A stretch of DNA of 64,000 nt from Halobacillus_B rhizosphaerae (lineage in GTDB: Bacteria > Bacillota > Bacilli > Bacillales > Halobacillaceae): NCBI RefSeq assembly GCF_046719735.1, contig NZ_JAUTWQ010000005.1, positions 1-64,000 on the forward strand. Reading direction: 5' to 3'. Positions 15,088 to 24,143 of the stretch are shown here, piece after piece; the stretch's first letter is position 1; every line of letters begins with the position of its first letter. The notes beneath the pieces were generated by a model. The model ran no database searches. It had not been told where the DNA came from and was given only the letters and a program-made list of their open reading frames with translations. The position numbers and the translations under genes are program-made.

Positions 15088-16932
15088 ATGTGCGGGATCG
15101 TGGGCTGGATCGATTACAAGAATAAATTAAATGAAAAAGAAAAGGTATTAGATAAAATGGCGGCTACCTTAAGTCATCGGGGTCCAGATGACTACCAGAA
15201 GTGGATAAAAGGAGCCGCCTCCTTTGGTCACCAGCGGTTAATTGTTGTGGATCCCCAGGGTGGAAAGCAGCCGATGGTTCGAGAAGCTCGTGATGAGCGT
15301 TTTGTTCTCTGTTATAATGGAGAACTTTATAATACCGATGAGGTAAGAGATTCTTTAAAGTCAAAGGGATGGAGCTTTAACTCTCATTCCGATACAGAAG
15401 TAGTGCTGGTCAGTTATATGGAATGGGGGAAAGGATGCGTAGAACATTTAAACGGCATCTTCGCTTTCAGTATTTGGGAGGAGAAAAAACAACGACTCTT
15501 TTTGGCGCGTGACCGTTTAGGGGTAAAACCCTTGTTTTATAGTGATCATTCCAGCGGACTGATGTTTGCTTCGGAAATGAAAGCGATTCTTGCTCATCCT
15601 GATGTAGAGGCTAAAGTAGATCGGGAAGGTATCCATGAAGTGCTTGCTCTTGGGCCCTCACGTACACCGGGAAATGGAATATTTAAAAATATTAATGAAT
15701 TACGCCCCGGTCACCGGGCATGGTGGGAGAATGGAAAGTTAGTTACAGACAGGTATTGGAATGTGAAAAGTGAACCCCACAAGGATTCATGGACGGATAC
15801 GGTAGCGAAAGTAAGAGAATTGTTTCTCGATGCTGTAAATCGGCAGCTGGTCTCTGATGTTAAATTAGGTACTTTTCTTTCAGGAGGATTGGATTCCAGT
15901 GCCATTACAGCTATTGCCGCTGAAAAGTATAAGAAAGACCAGCTTAGTCCTCTTTATACATTTTCTATTGATTACAAAGATCAGGAGAAATTCTTTAAAA
16001 GAAATTCCTTTCAGCCAGATCGAGATGAAGAATATATAAAGCTGGTCAGCCAGCAGAATCAAACGCATCATTTAGTTATGAAAGCTTCCTCGGATGAACT
16101 GGTAGATCGCTTAAAACGGTCGGTTGAATTGCGTGATTTACCAGGAATGGCGGACGTTGATTCCTCTCTGCTTTGGTTTTGTGAGAATATTAAGAAGCAT
16201 GTAACGGTAGCTCTATCTGGGGAATGTGCCGATGAAATCTTTGGAGGGTACCCATGGTTTTACCGGAAGGAAGATAAAGAAAGAAAAGGTTTTCCTTGGA
16301 TCCGTTCCATTAATGAAAGAGTCGGTTTAATGCGCGATGACTTGGAAAATCAGTTCAATGTGGAAGACCATATGCTGAAAAGGTACCAGGAAACATTAGA
16401 CGAAACACCTCTGCTCGCGGGGGAAAGCGAAGCTGCTAAACAGCAGAGGTATATGTTCTATTTAAATATGAACTGGTTTATGCAGACGTTATTAGAACGT
16501 AAAGACCGGATGAGTATGGGAGCAAGTTTAGAAGTCCGTGTACCATTTTCTGACCACAGATTAGTGGAATACGCCTGGAATATTCCTTGGGAAATGAAGT
16601 TCTACAAAGATCAGGAAAAAGGACTACTACGCGAAGCACTGCGCGGAGTGCTTCCAGATCGGGTATTATTCCGGAAGAAAAACCCCTATCCGAAAACGTT
16701 CCATCCGGATTATACGAATGGAGTCTGTGCGTGGATGGAAGAAATTCTTGCAAATACTCAATCTCCGCTATTTGATTTGTTTGATCGCAGCAAGGTGCGA
16801 AAATTAACAGAATCAAAAGGAAACTCCATTCAGACACCTTGGTTTGGCCAGCTTATGACCGGACCGCAGCTTATTGCCTATCTATGTCAGGTGGACTACT
16901 GGCTGACATCCTATCGAATTCAATTAAACTAA
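15088..16932 (+). CDS. asnB: asparagine synthetase (glutamine-hydrolysing)
   Basis: This class II glutamine amidotransferase makes asparagine from aspartate, ATP and glutamine. The mature protein must begin with the catalytic cysteine, so the ATG at 15088 (MCGIVGW) is the start and the in-frame ATG at 15076 is rejected. The glutaminase domain (about 1-200) shows LSHRGPDD and CYNGELYN. The synthetase domain has the pyrophosphate loop SGGLDSSA (265-272) and GECADEIFGGYP. The 614-residue length is normal for the AsnB/AsnO family of Bacillus. It ends at a terminator shared with the convergent amylase gene. A Fur-type box lies upstream. Confidence 0.9.
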   Translation: MCGIVGWIDYKNKLNEKEKVLDKMAATLSHRGPDDYQKWIKGAASFGHQRLIVVDPQGGKQPMVREARDERFVLCYNGELYNTDEVRDSLKSKGWSFNSHSDTEVVLVSYMEWGKGCVEHLNGIFAFSIWEEKKQRLFLARDRLGVKPLFYSDHSSGLMFASEMKAILAHPDVEAKVDREGIHEVLALGPSRTPGNGIFKNINELRPGHRAWWENGKLVTDRYWNVKSEPHKDSWTDTVAKVRELFLDAVNRQLVSDVKLGTFLSGGLDSSAITAIAAEKYKKDQLSPLYTFSIDYKDQEKFFKRNSFQPDRDEEYIKLVSQQNQTHHLVMKASSDELVDRLKRSVELRDLPGMADVDSSLLWFCENIKKHVTVALSGECADEIFGGYPWFYRKEDKERKGFPWIRSINERVGLMRDDLENQFNVEDHMLKRYQETLDETPLLAGESEAAKQQRYMFYLNMNWFMQTLLERKDRMSMGASLEVRVPFSDHRLVEYAWNIPWEMKFYKDQEKGLLREALRGVLPDRVLFRKKNPYPKTFHPDYTNGVCAWMEEILANTQSPLFDLFDRSKVRKLTESKGNSIQTPWFGQLMTGPQLIAYLCQVDYWLTSYRIQLN

Positions 16933-16939
16933 TACAGCA

Positions 16940-16972
16940 AACCGCTCAGGATGTTCCTGAGCGGTTTTTCCT
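16940..16972. terminator. bidirectional terminator overlapping a stop codon
   Basis: AACCGCTCAGGA and TCCTGAGCGGTT flank a three-base loop and are followed by a T-run on the plus strand. The stop codon of the minus-strand amylase (16946-16948) is inside the left arm. Confidence 0.9.
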
Positions 16973-18709
16973 TTTATTGGATTCGATTACAATATAACCT
17001 TGTGGCAAGATTTCCAGGTTATTATCTATGATTTGAGTCTCACCGTCACTAAGAAGAGTTCGGACAGGCTCAAAAGGAAGATAGAACTGCTCTTTTTTCT
17101 CTGAATTATTTAAGCAGAAAAGTAAGGATTGTTCCTCTGTTTGCTTGTGATAAACAAGCACATTTTCGTATGCTCCTTCGAAAGAAAAAGATCCGTGGTT
17201 TCCAAATGCGATTTCTTCTTTCCGCAATTGAAGAAGCTGCTGAATAAAGTGATAAAGGTCTAGATCCTGCTGTTCTTTATTCCAAACCATGCAGGCACGG
17301 CATTCTGGATCTGCTCCACCCTTCATGCCTACTTCATCACCATAATAAATGCAGGGTGTACCGACGAAAGAAAGCTGAAACAAGTACATAAGTTTAACTT
17401 TGTGGATATTTTCACCTGCCAGCGTCAAAATTCTCGGCGTATCGTGACTATCGAGTAAATTGAAAGACACCTCGTTCACCGTTTCAGGATACATATGAAG
17501 CACTTTAACAATGATATCTTTAAATTGCTGAACAGACAGGTCTCCTTTAGCAAAGTAATTGATGACTCCATTGGTAAACGGATAGTTCATAACCGCATCA
17601 AATTGATCCCCATGAAGCCAGGGCATGGAGTCATGCCAGATCTCTCCAAGAATATAAGCGTCAGGCTTGACTGATTTTACTTCTTTTCTAAATTCTCTCC
17701 AAAAGGCATGGTCAATTTCATTTGCAACATCCAGCCTCCAGCCGTCAATATCAAATTCTTCAACCCAATATCGCGCGACTGTAAGCAGATAGTTTTTCAC
17801 TTCCTGGTTCTCTGTGTTCAATTTGGGCATGCTTTTTACAAACCCAAACGTGTCGTAATTAGGTGGATCGGTGTGAATTTCATCTCCCCATATGTGAAAC
17901 CAATTCCAATAAGGGGATTGTTTTCCTTTCGCGAGAACATCCTGAAATGGCGGAAAGTAATATCCGCTATGATTGAAGACTGCGTCCAGCATGACGCGAA
18001 TGCCGCGATGGTGGCAGGCTTCTACAAGCTCTTTGAAAATTTCTTTATCTCCAAATTGAGGGTCAATCTCTAAGTAATCGATCGTATCATACTTGTGGTT
18101 AGAATAAGCAGTGAAAATAGGAGTAAAGTAAATCCCGTTAATTCCAAGCTCCGTTAAATAATCGAGGTGTTCGAGCACACCTTCAAAGTCTCCACCAAAA
18201 AAGTTTGAAGGGGAAGGTGCAGCTTTCCCCCAAGGCAATGTGCCATCAGGATTATTTGCAGAATTTCCATTAGCAAAGCGTTCCGGAAAGATTTGATACC
18301 ATACCGTATCCTTTACCCAATCAGGTGCTTGAAAGACATCTGCCGCGTTTAAATAGGGGAAACAAAAGTGGTTCCCAATATCCTTAAGTGGTGGCTCATC
18401 AAAGAATCCTCTTTCCGTAAAGACCGTATGTTCTGTTTCACTTTCTACTATAAACGAATAGCGGAGGCGGCGGTAAGGGGGCTCTACAGAGGCAAACCAA
18501 TAGTCAAACAAATCATCGCTGCCTGACTTGGACATGACCTTTCTATAAGTCTGCCATTTATCTTCTTTCCAATCATAAGGATCTCCGTATAGTAGAGTGA
18601 CTTGATCGACGTCATTTTTTTTCGTCTGCAGTCGTAAATGAATCGTCTTTTCATCATAAGCGTAGGAGAAATTGTTACCAGGTCGATGGTAAATGGCTTC
18701 TTTTATCAT
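16946..18709 (-). CDS. cyclomaltodextrinase/neopullulanase-type alpha-glucanase
   Basis: This 587-residue enzyme has the N-terminal beta domain of the GH13_20 subfamily (about 1-120) followed by the catalytic barrel. The triad is D327 in DGWRLDVANE, E356 in ILGEIWHD and D423 in LLDSHDTPR. It lacks a signal peptide and should cleave imported maltodextrins or cyclodextrins in the cytoplasm. The longest frame begins with an ATG that touches the AAAGG ribosome site, so I chose the ATG three codons later. It diverges from the maltodextrin transporter operon. A CG-centred operator-like site lies just before its ribosome site. Confidence 0.9.
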   Translation of the reverse strand: MIKEAIYHRPGNNFSYAYDEKTIHLRLQTKKNDVDQVTLLYGDPYDWKEDKWQTYRKVMSKSGSDDLFDYWFASVEPPYRRLRYSFIVESETEHTVFTERGFFDEPPLKDIGNHFCFPYLNAADVFQAPDWVKDTVWYQIFPERFANGNSANNPDGTLPWGKAAPSPSNFFGGDFEGVLEHLDYLTELGINGIYFTPIFTAYSNHKYDTIDYLEIDPQFGDKEIFKELVEACHHRGIRVMLDAVFNHSGYYFPPFQDVLAKGKQSPYWNWFHIWGDEIHTDPPNYDTFGFVKSMPKLNTENQEVKNYLLTVARYWVEEFDIDGWRLDVANEIDHAFWREFRKEVKSVKPDAYILGEIWHDSMPWLHGDQFDAVMNYPFTNGVINYFAKGDLSVQQFKDIIVKVLHMYPETVNEVSFNLLDSHDTPRILTLAGENIHKVKLMYLFQLSFVGTPCIYYGDEVGMKGGADPECRACMVWNKEQQDLDLYHFIQQLLQLRKEEIAFGNHGSFSFEGAYENVLVYHKQTEEQSLLFCLNNSEKKEQFYLPFEPVRTLLSDGETQIIDNNLEILPQGYIVIESNKRKNRSGTS

Positions 18710-18726
18710 TAAATTCATCCTTTCTG

Positions 18727-18740
18727 AACAAACGATTGCA
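18727..18740 (-). promoter_or_regulatory. LacI-family operator-like site before the amylase
   Basis: Read on the minus strand the sequence is TGCAATCGTTTGTT, nearly the same as TGCAATCGTTTTCC at 18938. It lies between the -10 at 18767 and the ribosome site, where a bound repressor would block transcription. Confidence 0.5.
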
Positions 18741-18766
18741 TTAAAATAAGCTCGTTTCTAAAAAAT

Positions 18767-18772
18767 ATTATA
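18767..18772 (-). promoter_or_regulatory. candidate -10 element of the amylase gene
   Basis: TATAAT on the minus strand lies about 58 bases before the start codon. The -35 region is AT-rich but not close to consensus. Confidence 0.45.
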
Positions 18773-18885
18773 TACTACTAAACTATATAATATAGGAGGT
18801 AGAGTCAACGCATGTATTCAAAAAAACATACGTATAATCCATTTTAACTTTATAATAGCAGAAATAAGAAATAAAAGTATTTTTA

Positions 18886-18899
18886 TGAAACCGCTTGCA
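18886..18899 (+). promoter_or_regulatory. cre-like site (CcpA) overlapping the mdxE promoter
   Basis: TGAAACCGCTTGCA matches the catabolite-response element TGWAANCGNTNWCA at 13 of 14 positions. It covers the -35 element, so binding would repress transcription when glucose is plentiful. It could instead be bound by the local LacI-family regulator. Confidence 0.6.
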
Positions 18900-18922
18900 T
18901 TAAATGCTAAAAATTGTATAAT
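18895..18922 (+). promoter_or_regulatory. SigA promoter of the maltodextrin operon
   Basis: TTGCAT (18895-18900) and a perfect TATAAT (18917-18922) are separated by 16 bases. Transcription would start near 18929, about 77 bases before the mdxE start codon. Confidence 0.75.
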
Positions 18923-18937
18923 AAAAATCGTGATGTG

Positions 18938-18951
18938 TGCAATCGTTTTCC
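18938..18951 (+). promoter_or_regulatory. LacI-family operator-like site 1 of mdxE
   Basis: TGCAATCGTTTTCC has a central CG and lies just after the expected transcription start. Eleven bases, TGCAATCGTTT, are shared with the site in front of the divergent amylase. Confidence 0.5.
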
Positions 18952-18953
18952 TG

Positions 18954-18967
18954 TTGCATCGATTTCA
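18954..18967 (+). promoter_or_regulatory. LacI-family operator-like site 2 of mdxE
   Basis: TTGCATCGATTTCA has a central CG and the same right half (CGATTTCA) as the site before the regulator gene at 24144-24162. It begins 16 bases after the first site, on a similar face of the helix. Confidence 0.4.
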
Positions 18968-19005
18968 TACATAATGAGCAGTAAATATTTGAAGGGGGAA
19001 TATTC

Positions 19006-20289
19006 ATGAAGAAATGGTTAGGGATGTTATTATCAGCGCTACTTTTAATTGGGGTGATGGCAGCTTGTGCTCCAGATCGTTCAAAAGAAGCAAATAGTTC
19101 CAGTGAAGGATCAGGAGATTCTGCCGATTCTCAAGATAAACCTGAAAAACTAGTAATCTGGGAAGATAAAGACAAAGGGGTAGCCCTTAAACCAGCAATT
19201 AAAAGTTTCGAAGAAAAATATGGGATTAAAGTGGAGTTTAAAGAACTTGATATGGCAACGAAAATGCGTGAACAGCTGCGGCTGGATGGCCCTGCTGGTA
19301 CTGGCCCTGATGTTTTAACACTCCCGCATGACCAAATTGGTCAGTTGGCTACTGAAGGATTGATTGAACCATTAGATGTAGAATCCTCTGTCACAGATAT
19401 GTATACAGATTCTTCTATTCAAGCCGAGACGTATGATGGAGAACTTTATGGCCTTCCAAAAGCTACTGAAACTCCAGTATTTATTTATAATAAGGATCTA
19501 ATGTCTGAACCACCTGAAACTTTTGAGGACCTTTATAATTTTTCAAAGGATTTTGGCGGAAAAGATAAATATGGATTCCTAGCTCTCTGGGACAACTTCT
19601 ACTTCGGAAACGCAATCATGGCGGGGTATGGCGGATATGTGTTTAATCGCCAAGATGGCAAGTTAAACCCTCAAGATTTAGGGGTGAATAATGAAGGAGC
19701 TATTGAAGGAGCGCAATATATCCAAAAATGGTATGAGAATATTTTTCCTTCTGGAATTATAGGCGAAAATGGCGGCTCCGCAAAAGACGGGCTTTTTCAA
19801 GAAGGAAAAGTAGCTTCCACAATGGACGGTCCTTGGGCTTATCAAGCTCTAGATGACGCGGGAATTGACTTTGGTGTGACGCCTCTTCCTAAACTTCCAA
19901 ACGGTAAGTATCCTCAGACTTTCGTTGGGGTAAAAGGATGGCATTTGTCTGCACAATCTGAACATAAAGAGTGGGCAACTAAGTTAATCGAGTGGATATC
20001 TAATGAAGAAAATGCAAAAATTCGCTTTGAAAAAACTTCTGAGATTCCTCCAATCAAAACTTTAATAGATGATCCGATTATAGCGGAAAATGAACGAGCA
20101 AAAGCTGTTGCTGTTCAGTCACAGCGTGCAAACCCTATGCCTAATATTCCAGAAGTAAGTGAGGTTTGGGAGCCAATGGCCCAAGCGCTGCAATTAGTGG
20201 CTACGGGAAAATCTGAACCAGAAAAAGCTTTAAATGAAGCTGCAAAAACGATTAAGAGTCAAATTGAACTGAGTCACTCAGAAAATTAA
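19006..20289 (+). CDS. mdxE: maltodextrin ABC transporter substrate-binding lipoprotein
   Basis: The 427-residue protein has a lipoprotein signal ending in VMAAC, with the lipid-modified cysteine at residue 21. A Ser/Glu-rich linker leads to a family 1 solute-binding fold (LVIWEDKDKGVALKPAIKSF, GVTPLPKLPNGKYPQTFVGVKGW). It binds maltodextrins outside the membrane and passes them to MdxFG. No ATPase gene is next to it. In Bacillus a shared MsmX-type ATPase serves such systems, which is likely here. GAAGGGGGA precedes the ATG. Its stop overlaps the longest upstream frame of the next gene. Confidence 0.88.
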   Translation: MKKWLGMLLSALLLIGVMAACAPDRSKEANSSSEGSGDSADSQDKPEKLVIWEDKDKGVALKPAIKSFEEKYGIKVEFKELDMATKMREQLRLDGPAGTGPDVLTLPHDQIGQLATEGLIEPLDVESSVTDMYTDSSIQAETYDGELYGLPKATETPVFIYNKDLMSEPPETFEDLYNFSKDFGGKDKYGFLALWDNFYFGNAIMAGYGGYVFNRQDGKLNPQDLGVNNEGAIEGAQYIQKWYENIFPSGIIGENGGSAKDGLFQEGKVASTMDGPWAYQALDDAGIDFGVTPLPKLPNGKYPQTFVGVKGWHLSAQSEHKEWATKLIEWISNEENAKIRFEKTSEIPPIKTLIDDPIIAENERAKAVAVQSQRANPMPNIPEVSEVWEPMAQALQLVATGKSEPEKALNEAAKTIKSQIELSHSEN

Positions 20290-20360
20290 TGAATGGTGGG
20301 GCAGTACCTGACGATGAGGTGCTGCTTCCATTTTTTGTGATTTTAGAAAGGAGATATTAC

Positions 20361-21644
20361 ATGGGGGAACAAGTAAGCAGCACTAGTCATAGAAAAGTAG
20401 CTCTCGCTCTTTCCGTGATTCCGGGCATTGGTCAATTTTATAATAAACAATGGATGAAAGGACTGGTATTTTTAATATTAACCTCATCCTTCTTTGTAGT
20501 ATTTGGGAACCTGCTGCAGTATGGCTTTTGGGGACTAGTTACCCTTGGGATCGATCCCGAATTTGATCATTCTATCTTTTTACTAGTTAAAGGGATTCTA
20601 GCGGTTCTGGTCACACTTATTGGATTTGGGATTTATTACTTGAATTTAAAGGATGCCTATAAAGTAGGAAAACAAAGAGATTTAAATGAGCGGCCAAACT
20701 CTGTAAGAGAACAATACCATACGCTGGTGGGCAGCGGATTTCCATACTTAATGATCTCTCCTGGATTTTTATTACTTATCTTTGTTGTAGTATTTCCGAT
20801 CTTATTTGTCATTCTATTGGCATTTACCAACTATGACCTCTATCACTCTCCGCCAGCTCACTTAGTGGATTGGATTGGATTTCAAAACTTTGTGGACATT
20901 TTTAAAATACCTCTTTGGAGAGAAACCTTCTTCAACGTACTCGCTTGGACCATTGTATGGACTTTCGGTGCGACTACTCTGCAAGTGGCGTTAGGTATAT
21001 TCCTAGCTGTTCTCATGAATCAGCCGGGCATTAAGTTTAAACGGGTGATCCGGACTATTTTTATTCTGCCTTGGGCTGTTCCGGCTTTTGTTTCTATATT
21101 AGTGTTTGCAGGAATGTTTAACGAGACCTTCGGAACCATTAATAATAATATTCTTTCAGTCTTTGGAATTGGTAGTATTCCCTGGATGACAAATGCATTG
21201 TACACGAAGATAGCCTTAATATTCATTCAAACGTGGCTTGGTTTTCCGTTTATATTTGCCATGACAACCGGAGTTTTGCAATCTATTCCTAACGAGCTTT
21301 ATGAAGCGGCAAATGTAGATGGGGCAACTGTTTGGCAAAAATTTAAAAACATAACACTTCCTTTAGTGCTCTATGCAACTGCCCCGATCATTATTACCCA
21401 GTATACTTTCAATTTTAATAATTTTAATGTGATTTTCCTGTTTAACGGTGGGGGACCAGCTGTAAGCGGACAGAATGCAGGAGGTACAGATATTCTTATT
21501 TCTTGGATCTACTCGCTGACAATGACTTCTGCGCAATATGGAAAAGCTGCAGCAATAACTATGATTCTGTCACTTATCGTAATCGTCGTTGCCTTATGGC
21601 AGTTCAGAAGAACAAAATCATTCCAAGAAGAGGATATGATGTAA
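20361..21644 (+). CDS. mdxF: maltodextrin ABC transporter permease (MalF type)
   Basis: The 427-residue permease has about eight membrane segments: an N-terminal pair (VIPGIGQFYNKQWMKGLVFLILTSSFFVVFG), a helix at about 75-100, then the standard permease domain. The coupling loop is EAANVDGATVWQKFKNITLPL (EAA---G---------I-LP). It forms the pore with MdxG. The longest frame starts at 20289, overlapping the mdxE stop, but GAAAGGAG stands before the ATG at 20361 and that start gives the normal length. It works with the adjacent binding protein. Confidence 0.88.
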   Translation: MGEQVSSTSHRKVALALSVIPGIGQFYNKQWMKGLVFLILTSSFFVVFGNLLQYGFWGLVTLGIDPEFDHSIFLLVKGILAVLVTLIGFGIYYLNLKDAYKVGKQRDLNERPNSVREQYHTLVGSGFPYLMISPGFLLLIFVVVFPILFVILLAFTNYDLYHSPPAHLVDWIGFQNFVDIFKIPLWRETFFNVLAWTIVWTFGATTLQVALGIFLAVLMNQPGIKFKRVIRTIFILPWAVPAFVSILVFAGMFNETFGTINNNILSVFGIGSIPWMTNALYTKIALIFIQTWLGFPFIFAMTTGVLQSIPNELYEAANVDGATVWQKFKNITLPLVLYATAPIIITQYTFNFNNFNVIFLFNGGGPAVSGQNAGGTDILISWIYSLTMTSAQYGKAAAITMILSLIVIVVALWQFRRTKSFQEEDMM

Positions 21645-21645
21645 T

Positions 21646-22488
21646 ATGAATCAAAAAAGACAAAGAATTATTAACCTTACGTTGTCGTATGTCGTGATTA
21701 TTATTATGGCTGTCATTATTCTTTATCCCATTCTGTGGATTATTGGTTCCTCTCTTAATCCTGGAAATAGTTTATCAGGATCTTCAGTCATTCCAAAGGA
21801 TGCTACATTTGCTCATTACAAGGATCTATTTAATACGGAGAAAAGCAACTATTTACTTTGGTATTGGAATACTATGAAAATTTGTGTTCTAACGATGGTG
21901 GCATCAGTAGCTTTAGTAAGTTTTACTGCCTATTCCTTTTCCAGATATCGCTTTATTGGAAGGAAAAATGGTTTAATGACCTTTCTCATATTGCAAATGA
22001 TTCCTAACTTTGCAGCATTAATTGCTATTTATGTTCTAGCTGTATTAACAGATTTACTGGATACTCATCTTGCCTTAGTTCTTGTTTATACGGGAGGCGC
22101 AATACCTATGAATACTTATCTCATGAAGGGTTATTTAGATACCATCCCTAAAGAGTTAGATGAATCAGCTAGGATGGATGGAGCCGGTCATTTTCGGATT
22201 TTCTGGCAAATTGTCATGCCGCTTGCTAAACCAATGATTGCTGTTATAGCTCTTTTCACTTTTATTACACCCTTCACAGACTTTATCTTAGCTAGAATAC
22301 TTCTTAGATCAGAAGATAAGTTTACACTGGCCGTAGGGTTGTTTGAAATGATTTCGAAGCAGTTTGGAAATGAATTTACAAAGTTTGCTGCAGGGGCGGT
22401 ACTTATTGCAATTCCAATATCTATATTATTTTTATCGTTACAGAAATATTTTATATCCGGTTTGACGGCTGGTGGTACAAAAGGATAA
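21646..22488 (+). CDS. mdxG: maltodextrin ABC transporter permease (MalG type)
   Basis: This 280-residue permease has six membrane helices, beginning with LSYVVIIIMAVIILYPILWIIGSSL. The EAA coupling loop is DESARMDGAGHFRIFWQIVMPLAKP. The C-terminal ISGLTAGGTKG is typical of MalG proteins. It pairs with MdxF. The ATG comes one base after the mdxF stop, so translation is probably coupled, and the ribosome site is an ordinary AGAGGA. The next gene, a tethered amylase, follows after 39 bases in the same operon. Confidence 0.88.
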   Translation: MNQKRQRIINLTLSYVVIIIMAVIILYPILWIIGSSLNPGNSLSGSSVIPKDATFAHYKDLFNTEKSNYLLWYWNTMKICVLTMVASVALVSFTAYSFSRYRFIGRKNGLMTFLILQMIPNFAALIAIYVLAVLTDLLDTHLALVLVYTGGAIPMNTYLMKGYLDTIPKELDESARMDGAGHFRIFWQIVMPLAKPMIAVIALFTFITPFTDFILARILLRSEDKFTLAVGLFEMISKQFGNEFTKFAAGAVLIAIPISILFLSLQKYFISGLTAGGTKG

Positions 22489-22527
22489 TCTTATAGGCGT
22501 ATATAGAAAAGTTAAGGAGGAGCGGAG

Positions 22528-24066
22528 ATGAAGAAATTTGCAGCTTTATTCATGATCATCCCGTTTCTTCTTTTTTGCGCCCTTCCAGTAGGTGCCGCCG
22601 AAAAAGAAGAACGAGCATGGCAGGATGAAAGTATCTACTTTATTATGGTTGATCGATTTATGAACGGGGACGCGAGTAATGATTATGATGTGAACCCTGA
22701 TGACCCGAAAGCTTATCATGGCGGAGATTTACAAGGGATTATTGATAAATTAGACTACATAAAAGACATGGGTTTTACCACCATTTGGCTGACCCCCATC
22801 ATGGATAATCAGAAGAAGGGTTATCATGGCTATTGGATCAAAGATTTTAAAGCAGTGGATGAACACTTTGGTACGATGGAAGATGCCAAACGTCTTGTGA
22901 AAGAAGCTCATAAACGAGATATGAAAGTTATATTTGATTTTGTCGTCAACCATACAGGCGACCAGCACCCATGGGTAAGTGATCCTGCAAAGAAAGATTG
23001 GTACCATGAAGAACAGCCTATTATGGGGGATAGTCAGGGCGAGTTGGAAAATGGATGGTTATCTGGACTGCCAGATTTAAATACTGAAAATCCAAATGTG
23101 AAAAACTACCTTTTTGATGCTGCAGACTATTGGATCAATCAAACGGATGTGGACGGATTTAGGCTGGATACAGTTAAACATGTTCCTAAGGAATTTTGGT
23201 CCGAATTCGCCGCGCATGTAAAAGAAACGAAAAAGAATTTTTTCTTATTAGGAGAAGTATGGAGTGAAGATCCTTCTTACATAGCCGATTATGAAAAGAC
23301 AGGAATTGATTCTTTTGTGAATTATCCATTTTATAAGGAAGCTTCTAAGACCTTTTCTGATGCTGGAAATTCTTTAAATGAGCTGTACACGGTTTGGGAA
23401 CGCAGCCAGCATTATTTTAAGTCACCGAAAGTGCTGGGCAACTTTCTTGATAATCATGATAATGTAAGGTTCACCCATTTAGCTGTTCAAAATAAAAAGA
23501 ATCCAGTTACTCGGTTAAAGCTGGGGTTAACTTATATGTTTACTTCCCCTGGAATTCCTATTGTTTATTATGGAACGGAGGTTCCTCTCGATGGCGGGGA
23601 AGATCCTGATAATCGCAAGATGATGGATTTCAAATCTTCTGATGACGATCTGACTAAGCTGCTCGATAAACTTAATGCGATGAAGAAACAATATCCTGCC
23701 TTGACTAAAGGGGATTTTAAAGAGCTTTTTAACGAAGAGGGATTTGCCATATTTAAGAGAACTTACAAAGACAATACGATGATTATTTCCATAAACAATG
23801 ACACAAAAACACGGGCGGAATCTCTTAAGGATCTCCCGGATAATCAGCAGCTAAGAGGTCTATTACTAGATGGGATTGTTCGTCAAAGCAAGGATGGCAG
23901 TTATAAACTAGGAATGGACAGGGAAACTGCAGATGTATTTGTCGTTGAAGAAGATGAGGGATATAATTGGCTCTTCATTGGATTTGTAGGGGGAGTACTG
24001 GGATTGTTTGTCTTAGCTGTTACCATCATAAGTATAAAAAATAAAAAAACAACAACTGAGCACTAG
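22528..24066 (+). CDS. secreted, membrane-anchored alpha-amylase
   Basis: This 512-residue GH13 enzyme has an N-terminal signal peptide (about 1-24, ending PVGAA). The catalytic barrel carries D214 in DGFRLDTVKH, E243 in LLGEVWSE and D311 in FLDNHDNVRF. A C-terminal membrane helix (WLFIGFVGGVLGLFVLAVTIISI, about 481-503) and a basic tail follow. The barrel should stand outside the cell, tethered at its C end, and release dextrins beside the MdxEFG importer. AAGGAGGAG precedes the ATG. The C-terminal anchor is uncommon for an amylase and there is no sortase motif. Confidence 0.88.
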   Translation: MKKFAALFMIIPFLLFCALPVGAAEKEERAWQDESIYFIMVDRFMNGDASNDYDVNPDDPKAYHGGDLQGIIDKLDYIKDMGFTTIWLTPIMDNQKKGYHGYWIKDFKAVDEHFGTMEDAKRLVKEAHKRDMKVIFDFVVNHTGDQHPWVSDPAKKDWYHEEQPIMGDSQGELENGWLSGLPDLNTENPNVKNYLFDAADYWINQTDVDGFRLDTVKHVPKEFWSEFAAHVKETKKNFFLLGEVWSEDPSYIADYEKTGIDSFVNYPFYKEASKTFSDAGNSLNELYTVWERSQHYFKSPKVLGNFLDNHDNVRFTHLAVQNKKNPVTRLKLGLTYMFTSPGIPIVYYGTEVPLDGGEDPDNRKMMDFKSSDDDLTKLLDKLNAMKKQYPALTKGDFKELFNEEGFAIFKRTYKDNTMIISINNDTKTRAESLKDLPDNQQLRGLLLDGIVRQSKDGSYKLGMDRETADVFVVEEDEGYNWLFIGFVGGVLGLFVLAVTIISIKNKKTTTEH

Positions 24067-24123
24067 AAGATAAATCTCGTGATTATGCAAAGCTTTTAAA
24101 CAGGGCAGTCTAGAAGCTAATGG

Positions 24124-24129
24124 TATAAT
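24124..24129 (+). promoter_or_regulatory. candidate -10 element of the LacI-family gene
   Basis: TATAAT matches consensus exactly. The -35 region is poor. The operator-like palindrome at 24144-24162 starts 14 bases downstream. Confidence 0.4.
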
Positions 24130-24143
24130 AGGAGCAGCACTTG

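Noticed and set aside
16478..16837. A 119-codon minus-strand frame inside asnB
   Set aside because: It lies wholly within the conserved synthetase domain, lacks a ribosome site and resembles no family.
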